A DNA stretch of 64,000 nt, taken from contig CAVSKK010000001.1 in the NCBI GenBank assembly GCA_963728535.1, positions 1,984,001 through 2,048,000 on the forward strand. Direction: 5' to 3'. The notes under the pieces are model-generated. The model was not told the DNA's origin and did not search any database. It was given only the letters and a program-made list of their open reading frames with translations. Origin of the DNA: VAXT01 sp963728535 (GTDB lineage Bacteria > Actinomycetota > Thermoleophilia > Gaiellales > Gaiellaceae). The translations under genes were made by a program, and so were the position numbers. Shown one piece after another: positions 8,132 through 17,111 of this stretch; position 1 is the stretch's first letter; each line of letters begins with the position of its first letter.

Positions 8132-8931
8132 CCCGAGCGGCGCTTCACGGTCACCCTAAAGCGTCCCGCAACCGCGTTCGCGCTGGTGTCCGTCGCTGAG
8201 CAGTTGACGAAGGTGCGGCCGATTTTGAAGCGACTGCCCGACCTCGGCCGGCACGACACCGGGACCGAACCGTCGACGACATCGCTGGCGGTGACCCTGT
8301 AGGTGACGCGCACGCGCTTCGACCCTCTTCGGGCCCGAACTTTCTTGTTGACGGCGCCGCTGAGCGTGGGCGGCGTCACGTCGAACTCCAGCCCAGGCAC
8401 ATTGAGCGTGCCGGTCCACGTGTCCGACCCGGATGAGCCGCTCGGCGTGGCAACGGCCTGATGATTCACCGTGCCCCCTCCCGAGGCTCCTGCATAGATG
8501 CCCGAGCCGCCCGTGATTGTGAACGCGCGGCTCAGGATCAACGACGACTCGATACACTCGCCCCGGTATTCGTCGACCGCAAGTTGGAGCTCGCCCTTGC
8601 CGGCGACCTCGAGACGAACTGTCGTCTCGAATATGCGGTCACAGTCTCCTTCTTGGACGAAGAACGTGTACGTCTCCGAGACTTCGCCGAGGCCGCGGAC
8701 GGCCCCGCTGCCGGTGCGCGCGGCGCAGAGATCAGCGTCCGGTGGCGAGCCGGGCGGGCACGGACCGACCGTCGACTTCATCGCAAGCACGGCCTCGAGG
8801 GTGAGCGACCCCATGGCCGCACCCGTCTTCGCGACGCCTGAGGCGACCTGGACTGTCGCAGCTGCTGCAAGCGCCGTCGCGAGTGCGGCGAGAGCAAGAC
8901 GTCGCTTCGATCGGTTCTCTTTCCCGGTCAT
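8128..8931 (-). CDS. Secreted protein with C-terminal HYR domain
   Basis: 267 aa. A basic N-terminus and hydrophobic segment (residues 10-35) form a signal peptide. The middle part has no family I recognise. The C-terminal 85 residues (VTPPTLSGAV...VTYRVTASDVVDGSVPVSC...CSATDTSANA) match HYR/hyalin repeats, an Ig-like extracellular adhesion fold with paired cysteines. It is convergent with amt (four shared bases) and probably monocistronic. Likely cell-surface or extracellular. Confidence 0.65.
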   Translation of the reverse strand: MTGKENRSKRRLALAALATALAAAATVQVASGVAKTGAAMGSLTLEAVLAMKSTVGPCPPGSPPDADLCAARTGSGAVRGLGEVSETYTFFVQEGDCDRIFETTVRLEVAGKGELQLAVDEYRGECIESSLILSRAFTITGGSGIYAGASGGGTVNHQAVATPSGSSGSDTWTGTLNVPGLEFDVTPPTLSGAVNKKVRARRGSKRVRVTYRVTASDVVDGSVPVSCRPRSGSRFKIGRTFVNCSATDTSANAVAGRFRVTVKRRSG

Positions 8932-9035
8932 TCCGCATCGTTCTCAGATGGGGTGATCATTCCCGCGAGTCTGGTCGACTGGTGCCTTGCGGTCAAGGAT
9001 GGCGTTAGCGGGCGGCCATGGAACCGTCCGCTTAC

Positions 9036-9614
9036 TTACGCGGTTGCCGTGCGCTGCAAGGCGTCGAACGTGAACCTGGTCGTGTTCGAGACCCCGGTGT
9101 TGTCTGCGTAACCGGACGGGAGCGTCAGCTTGATGCGCAGGTAGGCCGTTGCCGACGGGTCAAGGGCGAGCGACAGGCTTCGATTCGATCCGACCATGTC
9201 GGTCGAGGCGATGACCGGGGTGACCGTGCCCACGCAGGTCGCGGCCGCATCGGTACCGGTCCAGGCAACGGAGCATCTGTCGACGACCATCTGCAGGCCG
9301 CTCGTCGCCGCGGTGAGGGCGTTCGAGGACGACCCCTCGGTGGTGAGCAACACATCAGCGAAGGCGAGGGTGCCGCTGTTCTCGACGGAGACCGTCCGGG
9401 TGATCGAGTCGCCCGGTGCAGCGCCCTTGGGCATTCCGCCAATGGTCTGATTCGTGTCGGAGCCGTTGACCTGTAGGTCGACGGTGCCCGCCGAGACAGG
9501 CCGGCTCGCGCCAGCGGAGGTTCCGGCGGCGGCGATGCCGGCCACGGCAGCGAGAAGGGCGACCGAGGCCGTGATCTTGCGCGGTAGCGAGGCGGAAAGC
9601 GGCATGGGGAGCAT
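9036..9614 (-). CDS. Secreted TasA/CalY-like protein
   Basis: 192 aa. The N-terminus (PRKITASVALLAAVAGIAAAGTSA) is a SipW-dependent-type signal peptide, followed by a single beta-rich domain with the pattern DLQVNGSDTNQT...PGDSITRTVSVENSGTLAFADV typical of TasA/camelysin-like proteins. Family members form extracellular fibres or act as secreted peptidases in Bacillus; in actinobacteria the role is not established. Two Cys (in DRCSV and ATCVG) may pair. No SipW-type peptidase gene is in the window. The start could be this ATG or the one nine bases downstream. Confidence 0.6.
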   Translation of the reverse strand: MLPMPLSASLPRKITASVALLAAVAGIAAAGTSAGASRPVSAGTVDLQVNGSDTNQTIGGMPKGAAPGDSITRTVSVENSGTLAFADVLLTTEGSSSNALTAATSGLQMVVDRCSVAWTGTDAAATCVGTVTPVIASTDMVGSNRSLSLALDPSATAYLRIKLTLPSGYADNTGVSNTTRFTFDALQRTATA

Positions 9615-9742
9615 CTCTCATGGTCGCTCGACGCTTGGCCGCCGGGAATCCCGCCGAGCGCTCTCCCGCCCTCTACGAAATGGGTAAGACCGCACGCATT
9701 TCGGGGCAAAATTGACTACGCAGTGGGAGCGGCAGGCAGGAT

Positions 9743-10225
9743 GTGCAGGTGCGCACCGGGCTCGCCATCGCCGTCTTGCTCGCACTGGCCGGCTGCGGCG
9801 GAGAGAAGAAGGCGGCCCAGCCCACCGTCGAGGCCTCTCCCCGCGCCGAGCGCTGCACGCAACGCATCCTCGACCGCGTCAGCGGCGACAACGGGCCGAA
9901 GGCTCGGGCCTACATCGACCGCGCGTACTGCGTGCCATTCGACCGCAAAGGCTGGGTCTATGCAGACGGCACGCTGAGCATCGCTGCCCACCTCTACGTC
10001 CTGCGAAGCGGCGTCTGCTCAACCGAGACCGTGGGATCAGGGGGCTCGACGACGACGACTACGACGACCGAGTGCGACCCCGCCGACCTGCTGGATCCGC
10101 TCGAGTGCGCCGTCCTGCACTACGTCCGGAAGGACGAGGTCAGGGCGTACATCCGGAAGCTGAAGCGCAAGCAAAGCGTGAGCTGCGACGACGGGACGCC
10201 ACTCGACAAGCTAGGCGCCGAGTAG
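9743..10225 (+). CDS. Hypothetical lipoprotein
   Basis: 160 aa from a GTG with GGCAGG upstream. LALAGC at residues 14-19 is a lipobox, so the mature protein is probably lipid-anchored. The mature part has about six Cys and a run of seven threonines near residue 105. It is not a family I recognise. Divergent from the TasA-like gene (128-base gap) and convergent with the SIMPL gene. Confidence 0.6.
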   Translation: MQVRTGLAIAVLLALAGCGGEKKAAQPTVEASPRAERCTQRILDRVSGDNGPKARAYIDRAYCVPFDRKGWVYADGTLSIAAHLYVLRSGVCSTETVGSGGSTTTTTTTECDPADLLDPLECAVLHYVRKDEVRAYIRKLKRKQSVSCDDGTPLDKLGAE

Positions 10226-10261
10226 GCCCCGTCGACGCATCGTTCTCCGGAAGGCGTGCTC

Positions 10262-10975
10262 TTATGCGATTGCGAAGGTCACCGTCACGGTCGCCTGAGC
10301 GTCCTGGGTGCCGGGCTCGATCGGGACTGCCAGGTCGGAGGCCGCGCGCGCGCCGCCCGCCTCTGCGTAGTAGGGCTCGGGCCCGCCGCCGAACCCTTCC
10401 GTGATCGCCGTGACCGGTCCGAGCTCGACGCCGGCCGCGTCCGCAAGGGCTTCGGCCTTCTTGCGCGCATCGCCCACGGCGTCGCGAAGCGCCTTCGCCT
10501 GCAGCTCGTCCTGATCGGAGCGTGTCAATGACGGGCCGTAAACCTCGTTCGCGCCCGCATCCGACGCCGCGTCGAGAATCGCGCCCGCCTTGGACAGGTC
10601 GTGGATCTTGACCGAGACGGAGTTCCCGGCCATGTAGCCGTCGATTTCCCCCTCTTCGGCGTAGGACGGGGAGACCGAGATGTTCTGGGTCTTGATGTCG
10701 CTCTCGTCGACGCCCGCCGACTTGAGCGCGGCAAGCACGCTGGCCATCCTCTCCGAGTTGGCGGCGAGAGCCTCGCGGGCGGTATCGCCCTTCGTCTGGA
10801 GCCCGAGCGAGAACTCGGCCTCGTCCGGGACGGACGTGATGGTGCCAACGCCGGTGACCGTGATCCCACCGGTCGGCTTCGAGGCGCCACCGGCCGACTC
10901 GGGCCGACCGACTCCCGCGAGGGCAACGACGGCGGCGCCGACGGCAACGAGAACTGCGATTCGCATCAGCTTCAT
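10262..10975 (-). CDS. Secreted SIMPL-domain (DUF541) protein
   Basis: 237 aa. The start at 10975 (MKLMRIAVLV) is chosen because AAGGAG lies seven bases upstream and a signal peptide follows immediately; longer upstream readings have no such support. After the signal, ITVTGVGTITSVPDEAEFSLGLQTKGDTA and KTQNISVSPSY are characteristic of SIMPL/BP26-like periplasmic or secreted proteins, linked to oxidative stress in other bacteria. Divergent from the sulfurtransferase gene. Confidence 0.8.
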   Translation of the reverse strand: MKLMRIAVLVAVGAAVVALAGVGRPESAGGASKPTGGITVTGVGTITSVPDEAEFSLGLQTKGDTAREALAANSERMASVLAALKSAGVDESDIKTQNISVSPSYAEEGEIDGYMAGNSVSVKIHDLSKAGAILDAASDAGANEVYGPSLTRSDQDELQAKALRDAVGDARKKAEALADAAGVELGPVTAITEGFGGGPEPYYAEAGGARAASDLAVPIEPGTQDAQATVTVTFAIA

Positions 10976-11041
10976 GAGGTGCTCCTTTTCGGGGGTTCGA
11001 ACTGATACGCCGCCAAGCCTCCGTCGCGTCACAATCGCCGT

Positions 11042-11764
11042 GTGCGCTACCAGTTCGTCGATTGTCGTTGGGAGCTCGGGAATCCCGCTCGCGGGCGGGA
11101 GCTCTACCTTGCGGGCCACATTCCCGGCGCGTCGTTCCTCGACGTGGACGAGGAACTGGCGGCTCCGCCCGGCGAGCGGGGCCGTCATCCGCTCCCGGAC
11201 GCGGGCGACTTCGCCGTCGCCGCCTCGCGGGCCGGGATCGAGGACGGCGTCTTCGTCGTCGCCTATGGCGTTGCCGGCGGTGCGGAGCGGCTCTGGTGGC
11301 TGCTCCGCCATGTCGGGCACGACGAGGTTGCGGTCCTCCGCGGCGGAATCGAAGGCTGGCGCGGGCAGCTGCGAGCAGGCACGGAGGAGATCGAGGCCGC
11401 TCGCTTCGTGCCGCAGCTACGCGAAGGCGACACGATCGAGGCCGAGGAGCTCACGGCGCGCCTCGAGGACCCAGGGTTGCTCGTGCTCGATGCTCGCGTT
11501 CCGGAACGCTTCCGCGGAGAGTCGAACCCGATCGACAAAGTGCCGGGCAGGATTCCGGGCGCGCGCAACCTGCCCCACACCGTCGACGAGCCGATACCTG
11601 ACGACGTCCTGGCCGCGGAGGAGATCGTCGCCTACTGCGGCTCGGGTGTCACCGCGTGCGTCACCTTGTTCGCGCTCTCCGAGGCAGGCCGTCCGGACGC
11701 GAAGCTCTATCCGGGCTCCTGGAGCGAGTGGGAGGGCTTAAGTCTGCCCCTCGAGCGCGGGTAG
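11042..11764 (+). CDS. Sulfurtransferase (thiosulfate/3-mercaptopyruvate type, two rhodanese domains)
   Basis: 240 aa, two rhodanese domains. The first (RGRELYLAGHIPGASFLDVDEEL) has no catalytic Cys, as usual. The second carries the active loop YCGSGVTACVTL, with Cys in the CGSGVT form seen in 3-mercaptopyruvate sulfurtransferases. It moves sulfane sulfur from thiosulfate or mercaptopyruvate to acceptors such as cyanide or thiols. GTG start. Its 3' end overlaps the convergent HNH gene by 27 bases. Confidence 0.85.
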   Translation: MRYQFVDCRWELGNPARGRELYLAGHIPGASFLDVDEELAAPPGERGRHPLPDAGDFAVAASRAGIEDGVFVVAYGVAGGAERLWWLLRHVGHDEVAVLRGGIEGWRGQLRAGTEEIEAARFVPQLREGDTIEAEELTARLEDPGLLVLDARVPERFRGESNPIDKVPGRIPGARNLPHTVDEPIPDDVLAAEEIVAYCGSGVTACVTLFALSEAGRPDAKLYPGSWSEWEGLSLPLERG

Positions 11765-12250
11765 ATAGGGACGCCAGCCGTGCGGGATCTTGGGCGCGGC
11801 TAAGCGGATGAACAACACCGGTTGCGGCGGACGTGGCTGGTGCACGAGCACCATCCGTGCCTCCTCGAGCGACCGGTTGCCCTTGCGTAAGTTGCACGGC
11901 GCGCACGAGGTGACGACGTTCTCCCACACCGAGTCCCCGCCGCGGCTGCGGGGGACGACGTGGTCGAGCGTGAGCCGGCCGTTGGTCGTGCCGCAGTAGA
12001 CGCAGCGCCAGCCGTCGCGTGCGAAGAGCGCGCGCCGGGAGATCTTCCGCTGCACCGCGCGCGGGACCCGCACGTAGTGGACGAGCCTGATCACGTGCGG
12101 CCACGGGTACGTGTCGCTCGCCGAGTGGAGCGGCTGGTCGAGCTTCTCGAGCACCTCAGCCTTGCCCTTGAAGACGAGCACGTGGGCACGTCTCACCGAC
12201 GTGACGTTCAGGGGCTCGTAGCTCGCGTTGAGCACCAGGACCTGCGTCAT
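11738..12250 (-). CDS. HNH endonuclease
   Basis: 170 aa from ATG 12250. The N-terminus QVLVLNASYEPLNV is typical of a widespread actinobacterial HNH family. The HNH core has CVYCG, the HNH-like LDHVVPRSRGGDSVWEN and CAPCNLRKGNR, with two CxxC zinc sites. Such stand-alone nucleases are often near recombination or phage genes, but here the neighbours are ordinary; the cellular role is unknown. TACATT lies nine bases upstream of the ATG, with no ribosome site, suggesting a leaderless mRNA. Confidence 0.85.
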   Translation of the reverse strand: MTQVLVLNASYEPLNVTSVRRAHVLVFKGKAEVLEKLDQPLHSASDTYPWPHVIRLVHYVRVPRAVQRKISRRALFARDGWRCVYCGTTNGRLTLDHVVPRSRGGDSVWENVVTSCAPCNLRKGNRSLEEARMVLVHQPRPPQPVLFIRLAAPKIPHGWRPYLPALEGQT

Positions 12251-12311
12251 GACACAAAAAATGTAGCGACTCGCGCGCAATTCACAGCATCGGTTCTAGG
12301 ATTTCCCTCCG
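12251..12311. promoter_or_regulatory. Divergent, probably leaderless promoters (HNH and DUF4446)
   Basis: This 61-base gap carries TACATT on the minus strand (12265-12260), nine bases before the HNH ATG, and TAGGAT on the plus strand (12297-12302), nine bases before the DUF4446 ATG. Neither start has a Shine-Dalgarno sequence. Both -10 boxes fit TANNNT. The -35 regions are weak. Confidence 0.4.
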
Positions 12312-12788
12312 ATGACCCTCTCTGCGGCTGCCTGGATTGCCATCGCCGCGGCCTGCGCGGCCGCGGCGGCGCTTGCCGTGGCCGTGTACCTCGCGGTCCA
12401 GATTCGGCGCGTTCGCGCGAGCCAGCTCGTTCTGCTCGGCGGCGGCAAGGACGACCTGGTCGACTTCGCCGTCTCACTCCAGGCGCGCATCGACGACCTG
12501 CATGGCGCCGTAGACGAGGTCGCAGCCGCGCTCGCCCGGGTCGACCGCCGTGTCGACGGCTCGATCACGAACACCTCGCTCGTTCGCTACGACGCCTACG
12601 AGGGCGCGGGCGGGCACCAGTCCGCCTCGATCGCGTTCCTGGACGCGAGCCGCTCGGGGATCGTGGTCAGCGCCATCCAGGGCCGCGACTACGCGCGGAT
12701 CTATGTGAAGGAGCTCGACCGCGGGCAGCCGAACGTCGCGCTGTCGCCCGAGGAGCAGGAGTCTGTCGAAAAGGCGATGGGCGGCTAG
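12312..12788 (+). CDS. DUF4446 family membrane-anchored protein
   Basis: 158 aa with one N-terminal membrane helix (residues 8-30) and a predicted coiled coil (LQARIDDLHGAVDEVAAAL). The C-terminal VRYDAYEGAGGHQSASIAFLD and GIVVSAIQGRDYARIYVKEL are the DUF4446 signature (usually NPF.../SAIHGR). The function of the family is unknown; it is common in Firmicutes and Actinobacteria. Convergent with the following membrane protein gene, three bases apart. Confidence 0.8.
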   Translation: MTLSAAAWIAIAAACAAAAALAVAVYLAVQIRRVRASQLVLLGGGKDDLVDFAVSLQARIDDLHGAVDEVAAALARVDRRVDGSITNTSLVRYDAYEGAGGHQSASIAFLDASRSGIVVSAIQGRDYARIYVKELDRGQPNVALSPEEQESVEKAMGG

Positions 12789-12791
12789 CGC

Positions 12792-13910
12792 TCAGCCGAC
12801 CGCGAACTGCACGTCGTAGCTCTGAGTGTTGTTGGCGGTGCTTTGCTCGTCGGCGACCGGCTCGACGTCGACGGTCATCGTCGTCGCCTGATCGAGCTGC
12901 GGTAGGCCGATGTCATTGAAGTCCACGGTCGCCTCGTCGCCGGGATCGAGGAGGTCGATCGTCGTCTCCTTCTTGATCGGCGACGTGCTCTGCTGGATCG
13001 AGAGCCTGACCTTCAGACCCACCTCCTGCGCGCAGCCCTGGTTCTTGACGGTCACGCCGAAGCCGAGATCTTCCGTGATCTGGACGGTGTTCCGCTCCGA
13101 GATCGAGAGCTCCTTGCCCGATGGAAGCACCTTCGTGGAGATGATCCCCGTGCCGCGCGGGCTACACGTCGAGCCGCCCGTCGCGGCGCCGTGGACTCGC
13201 TGCCAGAAGGATTTCATCGAAGCCGTGCTCGCGATGTCGGGGTTCGCAATGAAGACCGAGCTCGGCACGTTGACGCCTGTGATGCTCAGGTTCGCGAGCT
13301 GCTCCTTGGTCGGGTCCTTGAAGAGGTCCTCCCAGATGACGTCGCTCGCCACGAGCCGTTGCATCTGCTGCGCCAGCTCGTTCCCGGCCCGAGTCGCCCG
13401 TCTTGCGGGGACCGTCTCGAAGACGGCGGACATTCCATTCAGCCCATTCGTTCTGAGATCGAACGTGTCGAGCATGTGCGCGTGCTCCTTGCGGAGCCGG
13501 CCCGGCGCGTCGAGGCTCCGAGCCTGCTCGGTGAGCTTCTCCTGCTGCTGCGCAAGCCCGGACAGCTCGTTCTCGACGTCGGCCTCTTTCGTCCCCGGGG
13601 TCGTGAGCAGCGTGTTCAGGCTCTTTCCGAGCTGCTGGGACGAGGACGCGTACTTGGACACGTTCGTGACGTAGTCCTTGTACGTGTCCTTCTTCTGGTC
13701 CTCGCGGCATCCGTTCACCCAGAGGATGAGCAGCAGCACGATCAGGATCGCGAAGCTGATCAGCCCAATCAGGCGCAGCAGGGGCGTGAGTCCCGTCGGA
13801 GGGCGGACCGGCGGGCGCGGCCCTCGGCGGCGGGGCCGTTCCTCCGCTGATTCCCGGGTGTCCGACTCCTCGAAGAAGTCGAACTCGATATCGCTCTCGC
13901 GGTCGCTCAT
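12792..13910 (-). CDS. Single-pass membrane protein with CARDB-like C-terminus
   Basis: 372 aa from ATG 13910. An acidic, Arg/Pro-rich cytoplasmic N-terminus (1-45) precedes one helix (LIGLISFAILIVLLLILWV, about 46-64), then an alpha-helical coiled-coil region (about 70-230) and a beta-rich domain (GFGVTVKNQG...DPGDEATVDF) resembling CARDB adhesion domains. Not assigned to a known family. It is divergent from the membrane Ser/Thr kinase (91-base gap); its Ser/Asp/Glu-rich N-terminus would be a plausible phosphorylation target, but that is inference. Confidence 0.65.
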   Translation of the reverse strand: MSDRESDIEFDFFEESDTRESAEERPRRRGPRPPVRPPTGLTPLLRLIGLISFAILIVLLLILWVNGCREDQKKDTYKDYVTNVSKYASSSQQLGKSLNTLLTTPGTKEADVENELSGLAQQQEKLTEQARSLDAPGRLRKEHAHMLDTFDLRTNGLNGMSAVFETVPARRATRAGNELAQQMQRLVASDVIWEDLFKDPTKEQLANLSITGVNVPSSVFIANPDIASTASMKSFWQRVHGAATGGSTCSPRGTGIISTKVLPSGKELSISERNTVQITEDLGFGVTVKNQGCAQEVGLKVRLSIQQSTSPIKKETTIDLLDPGDEATVDFNDIGLPQLDQATTMTVDVEPVADEQSTANNTQSYDVQFAVG

Positions 13911-14001
13911 GAGGGGTGGGCAGAGCCGGAGCCGGCTCACTGTATCGCGTTCCTCGGCTGGTGCAGGAGTTCGCCGGACTACGCCAAAGTCGGAGCGGCG
14001 G

Positions 14002-15744
14002 ATGTCGAGCGTCGTCGAACCCATGCAACCGAACGGCCTCGTCCTTGGTCGCTACCGACCCCTGCGCCCCCTCGGGACCGGCGGCTCGGGCACAGTCTGG
14101 CTCGCCAGGGACGAAACGTCGGGACTCGAGGTCGCCCTCAAGATCATCGCCAAGGAGGGAAGAGCGGCGCCACGCGCGGAGCGAGAGGCTGCGGCGGCGA
14201 CACGCCTGCGCCATCCGCACTGCCTGCGCGCGTACGGGCTCGATTCCGACAGCAAGCATCTCTACATCCCGTACGAGTACGTTCCGGGCTCGACGCTCCG
14301 CGAGGCGCTTCGCGCGGGTGAGCTCGGAGACGAGGGCGCAGTCGAGGCAGCGGCCCAGATCCTCGAAGCGCTTGCCTTTGCGCATGCCCGTGGCATCGTG
14401 CATCGCGACGTCAAGCCCTCGAATGTCCTCGTCGTCGACGGGGACGAGGTCTCGGTGCGGCTGTTCGACTTCGGGCTCGCGCAGCTCGCAGACGCCGAGA
14501 CGCTGACTGCCGTCGGCGACGTGCCCGGAACGCTGGCATACATCTCGCCTGAGCGCCTGCACGGGGAGACCGCCGGCCCGCCGGCTGACGTCTGGGCCGT
14601 TGGAGTCCTGCTCTGGGAGGCGCTCTCCGGCCATCACCCGTTCTGGCGCGCGTCGCCGCTCGAGACCGGAGAGGTGATCAAGGCCGGGGCTCCGTCGATC
14701 GGCGAGGTGCGACCCGATCTCCGTGAGCGCCTCGTCGCCGCAGTCGACCACGCGCTTGCGGTCGACCCGGCTCGGAGGCCGTCGGCGGCGGCCCTGTCCA
14801 AGGAGCTTCGTGCCGCGTGGTGGGAGCGGGCGCCGAGTCGCAAGCGGCCGAAGGCGCCGGTCCGGATCGCGCCGAGACGCGTGCTGGCGCAGAGCGCAGC
14901 CCCCGCCCTTGCCGCTCTCGTCGCGGGCTGGGCGGCTGCCGCGCTTCCCTTCTACCCGGCCCGCTGGCCGCTCCTGCTCGCCGCCCTCGCCGCGGGGCTG
15001 ATGGCCGCCAAAGCGAGGCTTGGGCTCGCCTTCACGCTGGCCGTGCCCGTGTTCCCATTGGGCAACGCGTCGCTAGGGCTTGCGCTCGCGTACGCAGGAC
15101 TGGCTGTCGCCTGGCTCGCGCTCATGTGGGGCGACCCGCGGCGCGGCCTCCTCTTCGGATCCGGGATCGTCCTCGGACCGATCGGCCTCCTCGGGCTCCT
15201 GCCGCTCGCCGTGCTTCACGTCCCCCGCACGGTGCGACGGACGGCACATGCGCTCGCTGGGGTTCTCCTCGCGGGCGTCGTCACAGGCATCCACGGCTCA
15301 TCCATCCCGTTCAGCGGCCAGAACGGGAGCCGGCTGGGGATCGCCGGGAGCGACCATCCGATCGCGGTCTTCGAGTCGTTCTGGCAATGGCTGCTGAGCA
15401 ACCCCGCACTGAGCATCGAGGCGCTGATCCTCGCCGCGACGGCCGGTGCGCTCCCCTACGTGACGCGCAGGGGCGACCTCTCGATCGCTGCGTTCGCAGC
15501 CGTGCTCCTCGGGGCAACGCTGCTCGCGGCCCCGCGCGCCGCGACGGTTCCGCTCGTCTTGACGGGTTGGCTCACGTACATCGCTCTCACGGTACGGTCG
15601 CGACGGCTGCCCGAGCGTGCCGCCGAGCAGCGCCGTTTCGGCACGGTTCTGAGACAGACACGTGCGCTTTTCCGAGATAGGCTGAAAGCGGTGGGTGGTC
15701 CGCGGTGGCCCCGGACCCCGTCGCCGAGTCAGCGATATGGCTGA
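14002..15744 (+). CDS. Ser/Thr protein kinase with multipass membrane C-terminus
   Basis: 580 aa. The start is ATG 14002, six bases after GGAG. The kinase domain (about 14-270) has the Gly loop GTGGSGTVWLARD, VALKII, catalytic HRDVKPSNVLV and DFGLA. Instead of a single helix and sensor, the rest (about 300-560) consists of eight or more hydrophobic segments with short loops such as GSSIPFSGQNGSR. This is unlike PknB-type receptors and suggests a membrane-embedded sensor or transporter-like domain of unknown function. The fhaA-pknB operon follows after 116 bases. Confidence 0.8.
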   Translation: MSSVVEPMQPNGLVLGRYRPLRPLGTGGSGTVWLARDETSGLEVALKIIAKEGRAAPRAEREAAAATRLRHPHCLRAYGLDSDSKHLYIPYEYVPGSTLREALRAGELGDEGAVEAAAQILEALAFAHARGIVHRDVKPSNVLVVDGDEVSVRLFDFGLAQLADAETLTAVGDVPGTLAYISPERLHGETAGPPADVWAVGVLLWEALSGHHPFWRASPLETGEVIKAGAPSIGEVRPDLRERLVAAVDHALAVDPARRPSAAALSKELRAAWWERAPSRKRPKAPVRIAPRRVLAQSAAPALAALVAGWAAAALPFYPARWPLLLAALAAGLMAAKARLGLAFTLAVPVFPLGNASLGLALAYAGLAVAWLALMWGDPRRGLLFGSGIVLGPIGLLGLLPLAVLHVPRTVRRTAHALAGVLLAGVVTGIHGSSIPFSGQNGSRLGIAGSDHPIAVFESFWQWLLSNPALSIEALILAATAGALPYVTRRGDLSIAAFAAVLLGATLLAAPRAATVPLVLTGWLTYIALTVRSRRLPERAAEQRRFGTVLRQTRALFRDRLKAVGGPRWPRTPSPSQRYG

Positions 15745-15860
15745 TGAACCGCCTGGCTGACCGGCGCCGCGCGTCGGGTGATCCGCGCTGGCACCTGCCG
15801 CAAGGAGCGATTCAGGCACGCAGGCGCTCGGTAAACTCGCCTGCGGGGTAGAACCCGCCC

Positions 15861-16626
15861 GTGACCGTGCTTCGAAACATCGAGCAGAAGATCGAGGCGC
15901 TTTTCGAGGGCGTCTTCGGCCGCGCGTTCCGTACCAACGTCCAGCCTGTCGAACTGGCGCGGAAGCTCGCGAAGGAGATGGACGACCACCGCATGGTCTC
16001 CGTCTCGCGCGTCTACGCCCCGAACGAATACGCCGTGTACCTCTCGCCCGGCGATCGCGAGCAGTTCGCGAGCTACGAAGAGTCGCTCCTGAGCGAGCTC
16101 CAGGACTACCTCGGGGAACACGCCCGCCGCGAGTCGTACGTCCTCCTCAGCTCCCCGCAGGTGCTCATGAACACCGACTCCGACCTCGAGGTCGGCGAGT
16201 TCGGGATCGCGACGCGGATGGTGCAGCCGGAGCCGGGCCAGGGGCCTTCCGAGCCTGTGCCGGCGGCGACTCCCGGCGCGACGATGGTCTACAAGCCGCA
16301 GGGGCCTCCAACCCAGGCTGCGACCCCGGACGAGCTCGGCGTCGGGCCGCGAGGTCGTCACCCTCGATGCGAACGGGACCAAGCACACGGTCGACAAGGA
16401 CAGCTTCCTGATCGGCCGCTCGAGGGACTGCGACATCCGGCTTGCCGACCCGAACGTCTCCAGGCGCCATGCAGAGCTGCGACAGGAGGGCACCGCGTAC
16501 TGGATCCTCGACCTCGGCTCGACGAACGGGCTGACCGTCAACGGGCGCCGCCAGCAGCGGGCGAAGCTCGAGAACGACGACCGGATCACAGTAGGCTCGA
16601 CCGAGCTTGTCTTTCGCAGATCATGA
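15861..16626 (+). pseudogene. fhaA: FhaA-like FHA-domain protein, interrupted by one frameshift
   Basis: GTG start at 15861. The first 160 residues are the DUF3662 domain that marks FhaA (NIEQKIEALFEGVFGRAF, QPVELARKLAKEMDD). Near 16335-16350 the frame changes; the FHA domain is read in another frame (FLIGRSRDCDIRLADPNVSRRHAEL, GSTNGLTVNG) and ends at TGA 16624-16626. Deleting one C in GGGCCGCGAG yields VGREVVTLDANG and a continuous 254-aa protein (766 bases = 3x255+1). In the uncorrected sequence the first frame runs on into fhaB, giving a false 416-aa fusion. FhaA binds phosphorylated partners of PknB in cell-wall control in mycobacteria. Confidence 0.75.
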
Positions 16627-17111
16627 TTGCGGCTTCTGTCGACGTGGAGGGGGTACTGCTCCTCCTCAAGGCCTGCTTTCTTGTCCTTCTCTACTTCTTC
16701 ATCTGGCGGATCGTGCGCACCGCCAGCCGTGACCTCCGCCTGCCGCAGGAGAGCTTCGTGCTCGGCCCCCGCGAGGCCGCAGCCGCCGGCCTTCGGCCCG
16801 AGCCCGAGCTGAACATGGGCCGGCTCGTCGTCCTCAAGAGCACGGCGATCGACGAGAACACCGAGTTCGTGCTCGACTCGGCCGGGATCTCGATCGGCCG
16901 CGGAGGGCCGAACGAGGTCCGGCTCGACGGAGACGACTTCGCATCCGCCCAACACGCCCGCGTGGAGCCGCGGCGCGACGGAGTCTGGATCGAGGACGTC
17001 GGCTCGACCAACGGCACCTTCGTCAACGGCATTCGGCTCTCGAAGGCCCGCAAGCTGGCGATCGGAGACCTCGTTCGCGTGGGCGAGACCGATCTGAGGT
17101 TCGAGGAGTGA
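16623..17111 (+). CDS. fhaB: FhaB-like membrane FHA-domain protein
   Basis: 162 aa starting at ATG 16623, which overlaps the fhaA stop (ATGA). One N-terminal membrane helix (residues 10-29) is followed by a linker and an FHA domain with the phosphothreonine-binding signature ISIGRGGPNEV, SAQHARVEPR and GSTNGTFVNG. FhaB (FipA partner) links Ser/Thr kinases to septal or polar wall synthesis in actinobacteria. The next gene overlaps by GTGA. Confidence 0.85.
   Translation: MIAASVDVEGVLLLLKACFLVLLYFFIWRIVRTASRDLRLPQESFVLGPREAAAAGLRPEPELNMGRLVVLKSTAIDENTEFVLDSAGISIGRGGPNEVRLDGDDFASAQHARVEPRRDGVWIEDVGSTNGTFVNGIRLSKARKLAIGDLVRVGETDLRFEE

Noticed and set aside
13162..14751. 529-codon open frame on the minus strand across the kinase start
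   Set aside because: Arg/Gly/Ala-rich antisense shadow; the kinase and the convergent membrane protein explain the DNA.
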